Shown here: positions 45,877-54,712 of the stretch, one piece after another
Layout of the letters: each line of letters starts with the position of its first letter
Numbering within the stretch: position 1 is the first letter of the stretch
Source: Bog-473 sp963850095
GTDB taxonomy: Bacteria > Actinomycetota > Acidimicrobiia > Acidimicrobiales > RAAP-2
DNA: 64,000 bases
NCBI GenBank assembly: GCA_963850095.1
Contig: CAWKJX010000012.1
Span: 372,001-436,000, forward strand
Reading direction: 5' to 3'
Position numbers and translations under genes: made by a program
The notes under the pieces: model-generated
Told to the model about the DNA's origin: nothing
The model's database searches: none
The model's input: the letters and a program-made list of their open reading frames with translations, nothing else

Positions 45877-47073
45877 TCAGATCGTCCCGGCCGCACGCAA
45901 CGCGTCGAGCCGCTCGGGGCTGAGGCCGAGGAGGCCACCGTAGACGGCATCGTTGTCGGCACCGACGCTTCGGCCGAGATGCTCCACCCTTCCCGGGGTG
46001 TCGCTCATGTGCGCGACGGGCGCCTGCACTGTCATGGGCCCCAGGTCGGGGTCGTCCACCTTGATGAACGCGCCCCGTGCCCGTAGGTGCTCGTCCGCCA
46101 TGAGCTGCGGTGCGTCGTAGACGGGCGCGCCAGCCACGTCCAGCCGTTCGAAGACGTCCATGACCTCGTTGAGGGTACGGGCCTGAATCCAGTCGGCGAT
46201 GATGGTGTCAAGCTCGACCGCATGGCGCTGGCGTCGCTGTGGGTCCACGTACTCGGGGTCGTCGACGAATTCTGGTCGATCGATCGCACGGAACAGACGG
46301 AGCGCTGTGTTCAATGACGCACTCGAAATGGCGACCCAGTGATCGTCCGAGGTGCGGTACGCATTGCGCGGCGCACTGGCCGGGAGCAGGTTGCCGATGC
46401 GGCCCATCACCGTGCCCAGGTGGTTGAAACTCAGTGTCGAGGTCTCAATGAGGCGGGCCAGCGGATCAATGAGGTTCACGTCGATCAGCTGGCCCGAGCC
46501 GCCGTGCACGTCGCGGTGGTAGAGCGCCATCATCACGGCGGCCGCCGCCGTCTGAGACGCCACGCCGTCGGCCAGGAAGAAGGGGGGCAGCGTCGGCGGC
46601 CCATCGGACTGGCCGGTCACGTGGGCGAACCCGCTCATCGCCTCGGCCAGCGTCCCGAAACCGGGCCGGTCGCTCTTGGGGCCACCGAGGCCGTAGCCGG
46701 TGACATGGAGATAGACCAGGCGCGGGCAGCGCGGGCGGACTGATTCGTAGTCGAGTCCCCACTTGGCCAGCGCGCTGGGACGGTTGTTGATCACGAGCAC
46801 GTCGCTCACCTCGAGCAACTGGGTAAACAGTTCCTGGCCGTCGGAGCTGCGCAAGTCGAGCGTCACACACTGCTTGTTGCGGCCCACGCTCTTCCAGAAC
46901 AGGCCGATGCCGTCCTTCTGGTCCCCCCAGGTGCGCAAGGGATCGCCGGCGCCCGGCTGCTCCACCTTGATCACCTCGGCCCCGAACTCCGCCAGCACGG
47001 TGGCCACCAAGGGCCCGGCCGCCAGCGTGGCGGCGTCGACGACGCGGAGGCCATGCAGCGGTCGATCGGCCAT
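45877..47073 (-). CDS. Family III CoA-transferase (CaiB/BaiF)
   Basis: 398 residues from ATG 47073. N-terminal MADRPLHGLRVVDAATLAAGP and VIKVEQPGAGDPLRTW are typical. At the catalytic-Asp position (usually GYD) the sequence reads RPGFGTLAEAMSG, so the known nucleophile seems to be missing. This occurs in one branch of the family, whose mechanism is less clear. It lies 1 bp after the LLM gene and 10 bp before the lyase. It probably moves CoA between carboxylic acids. Confidence 0.87.
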   Translation of the reverse strand: MADRPLHGLRVVDAATLAAGPLVATVLAEFGAEVIKVEQPGAGDPLRTWGDQKDGIGLFWKSVGRNKQCVTLDLRSSDGQELFTQLLEVSDVLVINNRPSALAKWGLDYESVRPRCPRLVYLHVTGYGLGGPKSDRPGFGTLAEAMSGFAHVTGQSDGPPTLPPFFLADGVASQTAAAAVMMALYHRDVHGGSGQLIDVNLIDPLARLIETSTLSFNHLGTVMGRIGNLLPASAPRNAYRTSDDHWVAISSASLNTALRLFRAIDRPEFVDDPEYVDPQRRQRHAVELDTIIADWIQARTLNEVMDVFERLDVAGAPVYDAPQLMADEHLRARGAFIKVDDPDLGPMTVQAPVAHMSDTPGRVEHLGRSVGADNDAVYGGLLGLSPERLDALRAAGTI

Positions 47074-47074
47074 G

Positions 47075-48433
47075 TCAGCCGCCAAGGGCGCCCGCGGGAC
47101 GCTCGAGCCCGAGGTGCTCGCGCAGTGTGGTCCCGCTGTATTCCTTCCGGAACACGCCGCGGCGCTGCAGCTCGGGCACGACGAGGCGGACCACGTCCTC
47201 GTAAGCACCCGGGGAGTGGGTGGCGGCGATCACGAAGCCATCGCAGGCCCCGCTGTCGAACCAGGCTTCCATCTGGTCGGCGATGTCGGGCCCGGTGCCG
47301 ACGAACCGCGGCCCCTGCAGCAGCGTGGCCCGGTGGCCGGCCAGGTCGCCCAGCGTCACGGTGTCGCCGCCGATGTGCTTCTTGATGTTCTGGACGAGGC
47401 CGCGTATGCCCGACACGGACTCGATGAGCTCGTCGGTGATGGGGGCATCGAGCGACAGGCCCGAGAAGTCGTAATTCATGAGCTCGGAGAGCAGCGTGAG
47501 CGAGGCCATGGGGTCGACCAGGTCGTTGAGAAAGAGCTGCTCGCGCTCCTCGGCGTGGACCTTGGACTCCCCGACGACCGTGTAGACCATCGGGCACATG
47601 CGGACGGTGTCGGGGTTGCGCCCTCCCTCGCCGATCTTCTCCTTCTGGTCCTTGTAGTGCGAGCGGGCGATCTCAATGTCGGGGTCGCCGGTGAAGATGA
47701 GCTCCGCCCAGCGCGCCGCGAACTCACGGCCGCGGCCCGACGAGCCCGCCTGCATCAACACAGGGCGCCCCTGCGGGCCACGGGGCACGGTCAGAGGCCC
47801 GCGCACGTCGAACCACTCGCCGTCGTAGTTGAGCTCGTGCACCTTGGAGGGGTCGGCGAACAGCGGCGTCTCGCGGTCGAGCACCAGTGCATCGTCCTCC
47901 CACGTGTCCCACAGGCCGGTCGTCGCCTCGAGGAACTCGTCGGCGCGGTCGTAACGGGCGTCGTGCGGAATGGCCTGCTTGAACCCGTAGTTCTGTGCCT
48001 CGCTGTCGTTGACCGACGTGACGACGTTCCAGGCGGCGCGCCCGCCCGAGACGTGGTCGAGCGTGGCAAAGGTGCGGGCCACGTGAAACGGCGTGTAGTA
48101 GGTCGTGGAATAGGTGGCCCCGAGGCCGATGCGGCTCGTGACGGCGGCGGAGAGGCCGAGCACGATGCTGAGGTCGAGCTTCACCGGCCGCGCCCCCGTG
48201 CGGACGGCCTCGGCGACCGACCCGCCGTAGATGCCGGGCATGGCCAGACGGTCGTCGTAGAAGAGGAGGTCGAAGCACCCCTGCTCGAGCGTCCGGGCCA
48301 GCTTCTCGTAGTAGCTGGCGGTGAGGAATCCGTGCTCGGTGGCCGGGTGGCGCCAGGAGCCGGCGTAGACCGTCGCATTGCCGGCTTGCATGAAGCCCAC
48401 CAGGGCCATCTGGCGTTTCGGGCTGTGGGTCAT
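47075..48433 (-). CDS. FMN-dependent luciferase-like monooxygenase (NtaA/SnaA/DszA type)
   Basis: 452 residues with AGGGGA before ATG 48433. Family blocks: SWRHPATEHGFL, YYEKLARTLEQGCFDLLFYDD, TYYTPFHVARTFATLDHVSGGRAAWNVVTS and HDARYDRADEFLEA. Enzymes of this group use FMNH2 from a separate reductase to oxygenate sulfur or nitrogen compounds or open rings. The split-barrel protein at 49151 might be a partner, but this is only a guess. First gene of the operon to 44958, divergent from the GntR regulator. Confidence 0.88.
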   Translation of the reverse strand: MTHSPKRQMALVGFMQAGNATVYAGSWRHPATEHGFLTASYYEKLARTLEQGCFDLLFYDDRLAMPGIYGGSVAEAVRTGARPVKLDLSIVLGLSAAVTSRIGLGATYSTTYYTPFHVARTFATLDHVSGGRAAWNVVTSVNDSEAQNYGFKQAIPHDARYDRADEFLEATTGLWDTWEDDALVLDRETPLFADPSKVHELNYDGEWFDVRGPLTVPRGPQGRPVLMQAGSSGRGREFAARWAELIFTGDPDIEIARSHYKDQKEKIGEGGRNPDTVRMCPMVYTVVGESKVHAEEREQLFLNDLVDPMASLTLLSELMNYDFSGLSLDAPITDELIESVSGIRGLVQNIKKHIGGDTVTLGDLAGHRATLLQGPRFVGTGPDIADQMEAWFDSGACDGFVIAATHSPGAYEDVVRLVVPELQRRGVFRKEYSGTTLREHLGLERPAGALGG

Positions 48434-48452
48434 GGCGTCCCCTTACTTACTA

Positions 48453-49154
48453 ATGGCGCGCCACGGGACATTAATATGTAATATTTCAGATATCAAACTG
48501 ATTTCGACCACCGTACGGGCCCAGGCGGCCAACGAGTTGCGCGACCGGATTTTGACGGGCCGGCTGCAGCCGGGCGATCGCCTCGACCTCGACCAGCTGA
48601 CGGCGGAGTTCGGCATCAGTCGCACACCCATCCGCGAGGCGCTGCTCGAGCTGTCCTACGAAGGGCTGGTCGCCATCACGCCGCGCAGTGGCATGGCGGT
48701 CATCGGCATCACACCCCAGGACGCGGTGGACAACTTCGCCGTCCTGGCGGCGCTGGCCGGCAAGGCAGCGGAGATGGCGACGACGCGCATCGCGTCCGAC
48801 GAGTTGGACGAGCTACGGGTGCGGGCCCGCGCCATCGACGGGTCCGATGACGTCGTCAGGGCCAACCGCCATTTCCACCGCGCCATCAACCAGGCTGCGC
48901 GTTCGCCGCGCCTGCTGACCTATCTGCGCCAGGCCGTGCGCGTGGTGCCGGGCAACTACTTCGAGCTGTTCCCCGAGCAGGCGGAGCGGAGCCGGCATGA
49001 GCATGCAGCTCTACTCGACGCCATGACGGAAGGCGACGCTCAGGCGGCTCGCACCATCATGGAATCACACGTGTTGACGGCCGGAGAAGCACTGGGCGAT
49101 TGGTTGGCCACGGAACTTCGCCGCGGTGCTGGGGAAGCGGAGGAGCAGGGGTGA
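48453..49154 (+). CDS. GntR-family regulator (FadR/FCD type)
   Basis: About 233 residues from ATG 48453. The winged helix reads AANELRDRILTGRLQPGDRL and FGISRTPIREALLELSYEG, followed by an FCD-type all-helical ligand domain. The start is uncertain: no ribosome site is seen and the AT-rich palindrome at 48473 would lie inside the first codons, so initiation may be later. It diverges from the LLM operon and is coupled by a 4-bp overlap (GTGA) to the split-barrel gene. It probably controls the LLM - CoA-transferase - lyase operon. Confidence 0.82.
   Translation: MARHGTLICNISDIKLISTTVRAQAANELRDRILTGRLQPGDRLDLDQLTAEFGISRTPIREALLELSYEGLVAITPRSGMAVIGITPQDAVDNFAVLAALAGKAAEMATTRIASDELDELRVRARAIDGSDDVVRANRHFHRAINQAARSPRLLTYLRQAVRVVPGNYFELFPEQAERSRHEHAALLDAMTEGDAQAARTIMESHVLTAGEALGDWLATELRRGAGEAEEQG
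48473..48485. promoter_or_regulatory. AT-rich palindrome (AATATGTAATATT) near the GntR start
   Basis: Arms AATAT/ATATT with a 3-bp centre, in an AT-rich island of an otherwise GC-rich region. Position between divergent genes makes it a candidate operator for the GntR protein. It falls within the first codons of the annotated GntR start. Confidence 0.4.
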
Positions 49155-49573
49155 CGTCACAGCAGCTTTGGCAGTTGGTGGCCGACTCGCGCAATGGAGT
49201 CCTGGCCACGATCAACGAGGATGGCACTCCGCAGCTGTCGAATATCTACTACCTGTCAGACCCTTCCACCGGGATCGTCAAATTCTCCACCACCACGCTC
49301 AGGACGAAGGGGCGCAACCTCCTTCGGGACTCTCGAGCCACGCTCCACGTCGCGGGAAAGGACTTTTTCAACTTCGCCGCGGTGACCGGAACGGCCACTC
49401 TCTTCTTGCCTCGTCTCGCCGATGATCCGGCCGTCGATGAGCTCTTTGAGATCCACTCCAAGTTGGGAGCGGCCACGGATCGCAGCGCATTCGGTGAGGA
49501 GATGTTGGCGAACAACCGGATGGCCGTCAGGCTCAACGTGGAGCGCATCTACGGACAGATCCTGGACCGCTGA
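49151..49573 (+). CDS. Split-barrel flavin/F420-binding protein (PPOX family)
   Basis: 140 residues from GTG 49151. The opening LWQLVADSRNGVLATINEDGTPQLSNIYYL with TLRTKGRNLLRDSRATLHV is the standard pattern of actinobacterial PPOX-class proteins, many of which use F420 to reduce substrates. The reaction is a reduction of an unknown compound. It overlaps the GntR gene by 4 bp and ends 68 bp before the convergent TetR gene. Confidence 0.8.
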   Translation: MTSQQLWQLVADSRNGVLATINEDGTPQLSNIYYLSDPSTGIVKFSTTTLRTKGRNLLRDSRATLHVAGKDFFNFAAVTGTATLFLPRLADDPAVDELFEIHSKLGAATDRSAFGEEMLANNRMAVRLNVERIYGQILDR

Positions 49574-49641
49574 TGAAGCGGGGCGACCCCTCGCACTCGA
49601 AGGGAAGGCTCGGTTCCAGCTTGACGGAGCGCGCCGAGCGT

Positions 49642-50211
49642 TCAGACTGTGAGTGCCAGCCGGGCCCCCATCAACAGGTCCTCCCCGCTCGGCGTGGCGT
49701 CCGGGTCCAGTAGCCACTGCACCATGTAGCCGTCCGACACAGCGATGAAGAACGAGGCGATCGACCGCGCTATGTCGTCTGGAAGCTCCGGGACGACCGC
49801 CACAATGCCCTCGACGATGCGCCGGCGCATCTCCGCGTAGCCCTCGGCCAGGCGGACCCGTAGCGGATCGCTCCGTTCTGCCTGCGCCAGTGCCTCCACG
49901 AAGGCCACGAGGAGCGGCCGGAACTCCTGCGTCAGTTCGGTCATGGCCACCCAGGCCCGTTCCACGGCCAGGCGCGGATCGGTGTCCGGCGCGCCCACGG
50001 CACCGGCCAGGGCCAGCACCTTCTCGGTGTACTCGACGAAGACGTCGTCGAGGGCCTGCGCCAGCAGAGCGTCCTTGGACCCGAAGTGGTATCCGATGGA
50101 GCCGAGGTTCGTCCCTGACTCGGCCACCAGGTCGCGGGCCGTCGTCCGGGCGTAACCCCGAGTGACCAGACACCGCCGGGCCGCGGCCAGGAGTTCTTCC
50201 TTGTGTCCCAT
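49642..50211 (-). CDS. TetR-family transcriptional regulator
   Basis: 189 residues. N-terminal HTH ARTTARDLVAESGTNLGSIGYHFG near residues 20-45 of a short, typical TetR. It diverges from the P450 at 50275 with 63 bp between starts, and this gap holds two tandem 13-14 bp symmetric sites (50238-50264), so it very probably represses the P450 and itself. Confidence 0.88.
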   Translation of the reverse strand: MGHKEELLAAARRCLVTRGYARTTARDLVAESGTNLGSIGYHFGSKDALLAQALDDVFVEYTEKVLALAGAVGAPDTDPRLAVERAWVAMTELTQEFRPLLVAFVEALAQAERSDPLRVRLAEGYAEMRRRIVEGIVAVVPELPDDIARSIASFFIAVSDGYMVQWLLDPDATPSGEDLLMGARLALTV

Positions 50212-50237
50212 CGGTCAGGCGTCCCTTTCCGTTCCCC

Positions 50238-50264
50238 TATACAAATGTATTATACAAGCGTATA
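50238..50264. promoter_or_regulatory. Two tandem TetR-type sites (TATACAAATGTAT, TATACAAGCGTATA)
   Basis: Adjacent sequences share TATACAA..GTAT. The first has the palindrome ATACA-AA-TGTAT, the second TATAC-AAGC-GTATA. They fill the short gap between the divergent TetR and P450 starts and end 10 bp before the P450 ATG. Confidence 0.6.
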
Positions 50265-50274
50265 TTGCCTCAGC

Positions 50275-51654
50275 ATGGAAAGCACGCTCCCTCCCGGACC
50301 GAACTGGCCCCCCGCCCTGCAGGCGCTCGGCACGGTGAACCTGCCGCGCTTCTTGGAGTCGTGCCAGAAGCGCTACGGCGACCGCTTCACCGTGCGGCTC
50401 GGGCGCTTCGGCACCTTCGTGTATCTGGTCGACCCCGAGGACATCCGCCAGGTCTTCCGGGGCGACGACGCCGTGTTCCACGCCGGCGAGGCCAACGCTC
50501 CCTTCCTCGGTCGCGTCCTCGGCTCGTCTTCTGTGCTTGTCACCGACGACGACGTGCACCTGCGCCAACGCCGGCACCTCAGTGGGCCGTTCCACGGCGA
50601 CTCCATCGCGCGCCTGGCCAGCGTCATGACCGACGTGGCGGCGGAGGAGATCGGCACGTGGCCCGTCGGCCGGCCTTTCCCCGTGCTCGAGCACATGCGG
50701 CGCATCACCATCGACGTGATCCTGCGCGCCGTGGTCGGCGTGCGAGGGGACGACACCACGCGCCTGGACGAGTTGCGCTCGACCCTGTCGGCCCTGGTCG
50801 ACTTCGACCTGGTGAAGATGGCGCCGTTCGCGTACCCGAAGTTGGCCGACTTCTGGCCGTGGAAGGGTTACAAGGACGTGCAGGCGAAGGCGGACGAGCT
50901 CCTACACGCCGAGATCGAGCGGTGTGCGGCCGATCCGGCGCTCGAAGAGCGGACCGACGTGCTGGCCATGCTGGTGCGCCACCGTGAGGAGGATGGCACC
51001 GCCATGACGGCGGACGAGATCCGCGACCAGCTCGTGACCCTGCTCTTGGCCGGCCACGAGACGACGGCGACCGGCCTGTCGTGGGCTCTCGAGCGGCTGG
51101 TGCGCCACCCCGGCGTCCTGGCCCGGGCCGTGCGCGCAGCCGACGAGGGCGACGACGCCTATCTCGACGCCGTCGTGACCGAGAGCCTGCGCCTCCGCCC
51201 GGTCGTGCCCGACATCACCCGCAAGCTCGTGACAGACGTGACGATCGGCGAGGGCGACCGGGAGCTTCACCTGCCGGCCGGCACCTTCGTCGACCCCGCC
51301 ATCTTCCTCGTGCTGCGCTCACCCAAGCACTACCCGGACCCGCTGATGTTCCGGCCGGAGCGCTTCGTCGGGCAGCGGCCCGACCTCAATGTCTGGATCC
51401 CCTTCGGCGGGGGCAGCCGCCGCTGCCTCGGCGCCGCCTTCGCCCTGACCGAAATGCGCGTCGTGCTGGCCGAGGTGCTGCGCCGCGTCGAGCTCGAGCC
51501 GACGTCGCGGCCGGCGGAGCGGACGCGGGTGCGCCATGTCACGCTGATCCCGCACAAGGGGGCCGTCGTCACCGTGCGCCGGCGCCGTACCGCGGTCCCG
51601 TCGGCAATGGCCATTGCTCCTTCGATCACGACCCGGGTACCGACGCACGCCTAG
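50275..51654 (+). CDS. Cytochrome P450
   Basis: 459 residues from ATG 50275. The start LPPGPNWPPALQAL resembles the opening of longer bacterial P450s such as CYP110/CYP102-like groups. I-helix LLAGHETTATGLSWALE, ExxR in TESLRLRP, and heme loop FGGGSRRCLGAAFAL with the Cys near residue 384. It differs clearly from the two paralogues at 43775 and 62787. No ribosome site is seen, so the mRNA may be leaderless. The last 25 residues are basic and probably non-conserved. Confidence 0.92.
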   Translation: MESTLPPGPNWPPALQALGTVNLPRFLESCQKRYGDRFTVRLGRFGTFVYLVDPEDIRQVFRGDDAVFHAGEANAPFLGRVLGSSSVLVTDDDVHLRQRRHLSGPFHGDSIARLASVMTDVAAEEIGTWPVGRPFPVLEHMRRITIDVILRAVVGVRGDDTTRLDELRSTLSALVDFDLVKMAPFAYPKLADFWPWKGYKDVQAKADELLHAEIERCAADPALEERTDVLAMLVRHREEDGTAMTADEIRDQLVTLLLAGHETTATGLSWALERLVRHPGVLARAVRAADEGDDAYLDAVVTESLRLRPVVPDITRKLVTDVTIGEGDRELHLPAGTFVDPAIFLVLRSPKHYPDPLMFRPERFVGQRPDLNVWIPFGGGSRRCLGAAFALTEMRVVLAEVLRRVELEPTSRPAERTRVRHVTLIPHKGAVVTVRRRRTAVPSAMAIAPSITTRVPTHA

Positions 51655-51769
51655 TCCCGCCCACCGGGTTCCCGAAGCAGGCGAGCGCGTCCGCCCGCAG
51701 CTGGTCGGGCATGAACAGCAGCCGGTTCGGTCGGGACACGGCCTCCCCGCTCAGGCACGATGAGCCCGG

Positions 51770-52558
51770 CTATGCGCCCTCGCGCTCGCGTTTGAGCATG
51801 CGGTCCACGTTGGCCCGCAGCTCGGGCGACGTGAACGAACGGTCCTCCGCGCTCAGCGCGTAGTCGAGCACGGAAAGGACGGCCCGCTCCATCTGTATGT
51901 TGAAGATCCGCTTCGTGTCCTCCACCGCGCCCTGCGGCAGTTTGGCCAGCCGCTGCGCGCACTCCATGGCCCGAACGAGCACCTCGTCGTCGGGAACCAC
52001 GTGGTTGACCAGCCCCATGGCGGCCGCCCGCTCGGCGGGGATGCGGTCCCCCGTCAGCGCGTACTCCTTGGCCAGCTGGAGGCTCGTGAGGAGCGGCCAT
52101 ACGACCGGTCCGCCGTCGGCGGCGACCAGTCCGAGGAGCACGTGCGGGTCGGCCAGGTGGGCGGTCTCCGCCATGAAGACGATGTCCGAGAGCGCCACCA
52201 GGCTGCAGCCGAGCCCCACCGCCGGACCGTTTACGGCGGCCACGATCGGCACGCGGCACCGGACCATCCCCGTCACGATCTGCTTCCCGTGCGTGAGGGA
52301 CAGGTGGCGGAGGTCGCGGTCCTTCGACAGCTCGTCGATGTAATTGAAGTCGCCGCCGGCCGAGAAGGCGCGCCCGGCCCCTGTCAGGACCGCCACCCGG
52401 GCGTCCTCGTCCGCGTCGATCTGCGGCCACAGACCCGCGAGGCCGGCGTGCAGCACGTGGTTGGTGGCGTTGAGGTTCTCGGGCCGGTTCAGCGTGATCA
52501 CGCGGATCGGGCCGTCGGAGCCGACGAGGATCTCGTCGGGAACGTCGTACGTGGTCAT
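51770..52558 (-). CDS. Enoyl-CoA hydratase/isomerase family protein
   Basis: 262 residues. Crotonase core: ITLNRPENLNATNHVLHAGL, oxyanion-hole segments GAGRAFSAGGDFNYI and AAVNGPAVGLGCSLVALSD, then LADPHVLLGLVAADGG. One active-site Glu of classical hydratases is not obvious, so an isomerase or hydrolase activity is possible. Its ATG overlaps the stop of the acyl-CoA dehydrogenase by 4 bp (ATGA), and it ends the operon that starts with the ligase at 56241. Confidence 0.87.
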   Translation of the reverse strand: MTTYDVPDEILVGSDGPIRVITLNRPENLNATNHVLHAGLAGLWPQIDADEDARVAVLTGAGRAFSAGGDFNYIDELSKDRDLRHLSLTHGKQIVTGMVRCRVPIVAAVNGPAVGLGCSLVALSDIVFMAETAHLADPHVLLGLVAADGGPVVWPLLTSLQLAKEYALTGDRIPAERAAAMGLVNHVVPDDEVLVRAMECAQRLAKLPQGAVEDTKRIFNIQMERAVLSVLDYALSAEDRSFTSPELRANVDRMLKREREGA

Positions 52559-53688
52559 GAGGTGGGGAGCTCCAGGATCCGTGTCGCGACGAGGTTACGT
52601 TGGATCTGCGACGTGCCGCCCATGACGCTCTGGGCACGGCTGTAGAGGTACACGCGCAGCCAGGTGTCGTCCCCACCCGCTGGCGCGATGCCCCCGACCG
52701 AAAGCGCGGCGTGGCCCACGGCCTGCTCGGTAGACGTCATCAGCAGCTTGTCCACCGAGCCCTCGGGACCATGCGTGAGACCGCCGAGGCGGTCGGACAG
52801 GCGCCGGCTGACGTGGCAGCGCAGCATCTCGACTTCGACCAACGCCCAGGCCAGGTCGCGGCGCTGCTCGGGACCGAACGCGGCGGGGTCCGCTCCCACG
52901 ACGTGGGCCAGTTCGTTGGCGAGCTTGCCGTAGCGGGCGACGTAGCCGAGCTCGCCGGGCTCGCGCTCGTGGCTCACGACCGTCATGGCCAGCCGCCAGC
53001 CCTCCCCGGGTTCGCCGATCATGTTGGCGGCGTCGACGCGGGCGCCGTCGAAGAGCACCTCGCCGAACTCGCGGGTGATGCCGTTGATCATCTTCAGCGG
53101 CCGCTGTTCGATGCCGGGCTGGCGCATCGGCACGGCGAAGGCCGAGATCCCCTTGTGCTTGGGCACGTCGGGGTCGGTGCGAGCCAGGACGAGGCACCAC
53201 TCGGCCTGGTCCGAATAGCTCGTCCACACCTTGTGGCCGGTGATGACGAACTCGTCGCCGTCGCGCACGGCGCGGGTGCGCAGTGAGGCCAGGTCGGAGC
53301 CGGCGTCGGGCTCGCTGAAGCCCTGGCACCAGCGGTCCCGCCCGTTGACCAGCCCGGGCAGGAAGCGCTGCTGTACGTCCTCGTTGCCGTGCTCGAGCAA
53401 GCCCTGGACCAGGTAACCGATGCTCGGCCGCGGCGGGGCGGCAGCGGCGATGAGCTCCTCGTCGAGGATCACGTCGTAGACGCTCGGCAGTCCGTGCCCG
53501 CCGACCGCGGTCGGCCACGACAGGCCGAAGAAGCCGGCGTCGTAGAGCCTCTCGTGCCAGCCCGCCTGCGCGGCCCAGTACTCGTCCGACGTCGACGAGG
53601 GCGGCAGGCCCGGGTTGTTGTGCGCCAGCCACTCGCGCAGGCGCAGACGGAAGGCGGCCTCGTCGGCCGAGTCAGCGAAGTCCATCAT
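52555..53688 (-). CDS. Acyl-CoA dehydrogenase, larger subunit of second heteromeric pair
   Basis: 377 residues from ATG 53688 (53685 is equally possible). Motifs: WCQGFSEPDAGSDLASLRTRA, ITGHKVWTSYSDQAEWC, GVLFDGARV-type segment EVLFDGARVDAANM, and VMGGTSQIQRNLVATR. As in the first pair, the EGT Glu is Gly. It overlaps the small subunit gene by about 17 bp and the hydratase by 4 bp. Together they would oxidise a bulky acyl-CoA made by the ligase at 54712. Confidence 0.88.
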   Translation of the reverse strand: MMDFADSADEAAFRLRLREWLAHNNPGLPPSSTSDEYWAAQAGWHERLYDAGFFGLSWPTAVGGHGLPSVYDVILDEELIAAAAPPRPSIGYLVQGLLEHGNEDVQQRFLPGLVNGRDRWCQGFSEPDAGSDLASLRTRAVRDGDEFVITGHKVWTSYSDQAEWCLVLARTDPDVPKHKGISAFAVPMRQPGIEQRPLKMINGITREFGEVLFDGARVDAANMIGEPGEGWRLAMTVVSHEREPGELGYVARYGKLANELAHVVGADPAAFGPEQRRDLAWALVEVEMLRCHVSRRLSDRLGGLTHGPEGSVDKLLMTSTEQAVGHAALSVGGIAPAGGDDTWLRVYLYSRAQSVMGGTSQIQRNLVATRILELPTS

Positions 53689-54712
53689 CGGCTCCGACAC
53701 GGTGCGACGCCAGCACCCGCTCGAGGTTGGGCCCCACCCCACCGAGGACATCGGTCGAGAGCAGTGCGCGGCGCAAATAGACGTGGGCCAGGCACTCCCA
53801 GGTGTTGCCGATGCCGCCGTGCACCTGAATCGCGGTCTCGCACACCGAGCGGGCGGCCCGGGCACAGTAGGCCTTGGCGGCCGAGGCGGCGACCAGCGCG
53901 TCCGCGGCCGGGAGCGCGTCGACGGCCCAGGCGGCGTGCAGCGCGATGGAGCGCGATCCCTCTGTGGCGACGTGGGCGTCCGCCAGCAGGTGCTGCACGG
54001 CCTGGAAGGACCCGATGGTGGCGCCGTACTGCGCGCGCTGACGGGCGTACCCGGTGGCCAGGGTCACCGCTCCGCGCATGATGCCGACCAGGTCAGCGCA
54101 GGTGACGGCCAGGGCAAGGCTGTCCAAGGTGGCGAGGTCACCCAGTCCGAGCGTCGTCGTCTGACTCTCCAACGCGGCGACTTCGGACGCCGGGATGGTC
54201 ACGGAGGGACGCGTCAGGTCGAGGCCGGCCGCGTTCCCGCCGAGCGCGAGCGCGCCCAGCGCGTACCCACCACCGTCCTCCATGAGGACGAGGGCGCTGG
54301 TGGCACCAAAGGCATCGATCGCGACGGCGCCGTTCGGAAGCACACCGTCGACCGCGCACGCAGGAGCCGAGAGGTCGTGGCGCAGCGCCACGGTCTCGGG
54401 CGCGCCGGCGTCGGGGGCACCCGCCCGACGGCGCAGCTCGGCCGCCAGCGTGGGACCCAGAAAGGCGGCGTCGGCCAGGCCGCGGCCCAATTCCTCTGCG
54501 ACGACGGCCACCTCGACGGCCGACGCCAGAGGTGCACCGCCGTCCACGGGGGTGCGCAGCTCCCGCCAGCCCGACGCCGTGACGGCGGCGTCGAGTTTGG
54601 CCGTGCGCTCGGCGTCGTCGAGGCCGGCCACGGTCGCGGGGCCGATGCGATCGACCACCTGTGCCGCGGCGTCGCGCAGCGCGGACTGTTCGGCCGAGAG
54701 GCGGACGTCCAT
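53672..54712 (-). CDS. Acyl-CoA dehydrogenase, smaller subunit of second heteromeric pair
   Basis: 346 residues from ATG 54712. The C-terminal helical domain contains ATGYARQRAQYGATIGSFQAVQH and AIQVHGGIGNTWECLAHVYLRR, with a divergent N-terminal half (MDVRLSAEQSALRDAAAQ). The start overlaps the ligase stop by 1 bp (TGATG), its end overlaps the large subunit. The pairing repeats the arrangement at 30915-33013. A long extension of this frame upstream lies in the ligase gene and is not used. Confidence 0.86.
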   Translation of the reverse strand: MDVRLSAEQSALRDAAAQVVDRIGPATVAGLDDAERTAKLDAAVTASGWRELRTPVDGGAPLASAVEVAVVAEELGRGLADAAFLGPTLAAELRRRAGAPDAGAPETVALRHDLSAPACAVDGVLPNGAVAIDAFGATSALVLMEDGGGYALGALALGGNAAGLDLTRPSVTIPASEVAALESQTTTLGLGDLATLDSLALAVTCADLVGIMRGAVTLATGYARQRAQYGATIGSFQAVQHLLADAHVATEGSRSIALHAAWAVDALPAADALVAASAAKAYCARAARSVCETAIQVHGGIGNTWECLAHVYLRRALLSTDVLGGVGPNLERVLASHRVGADDGLR

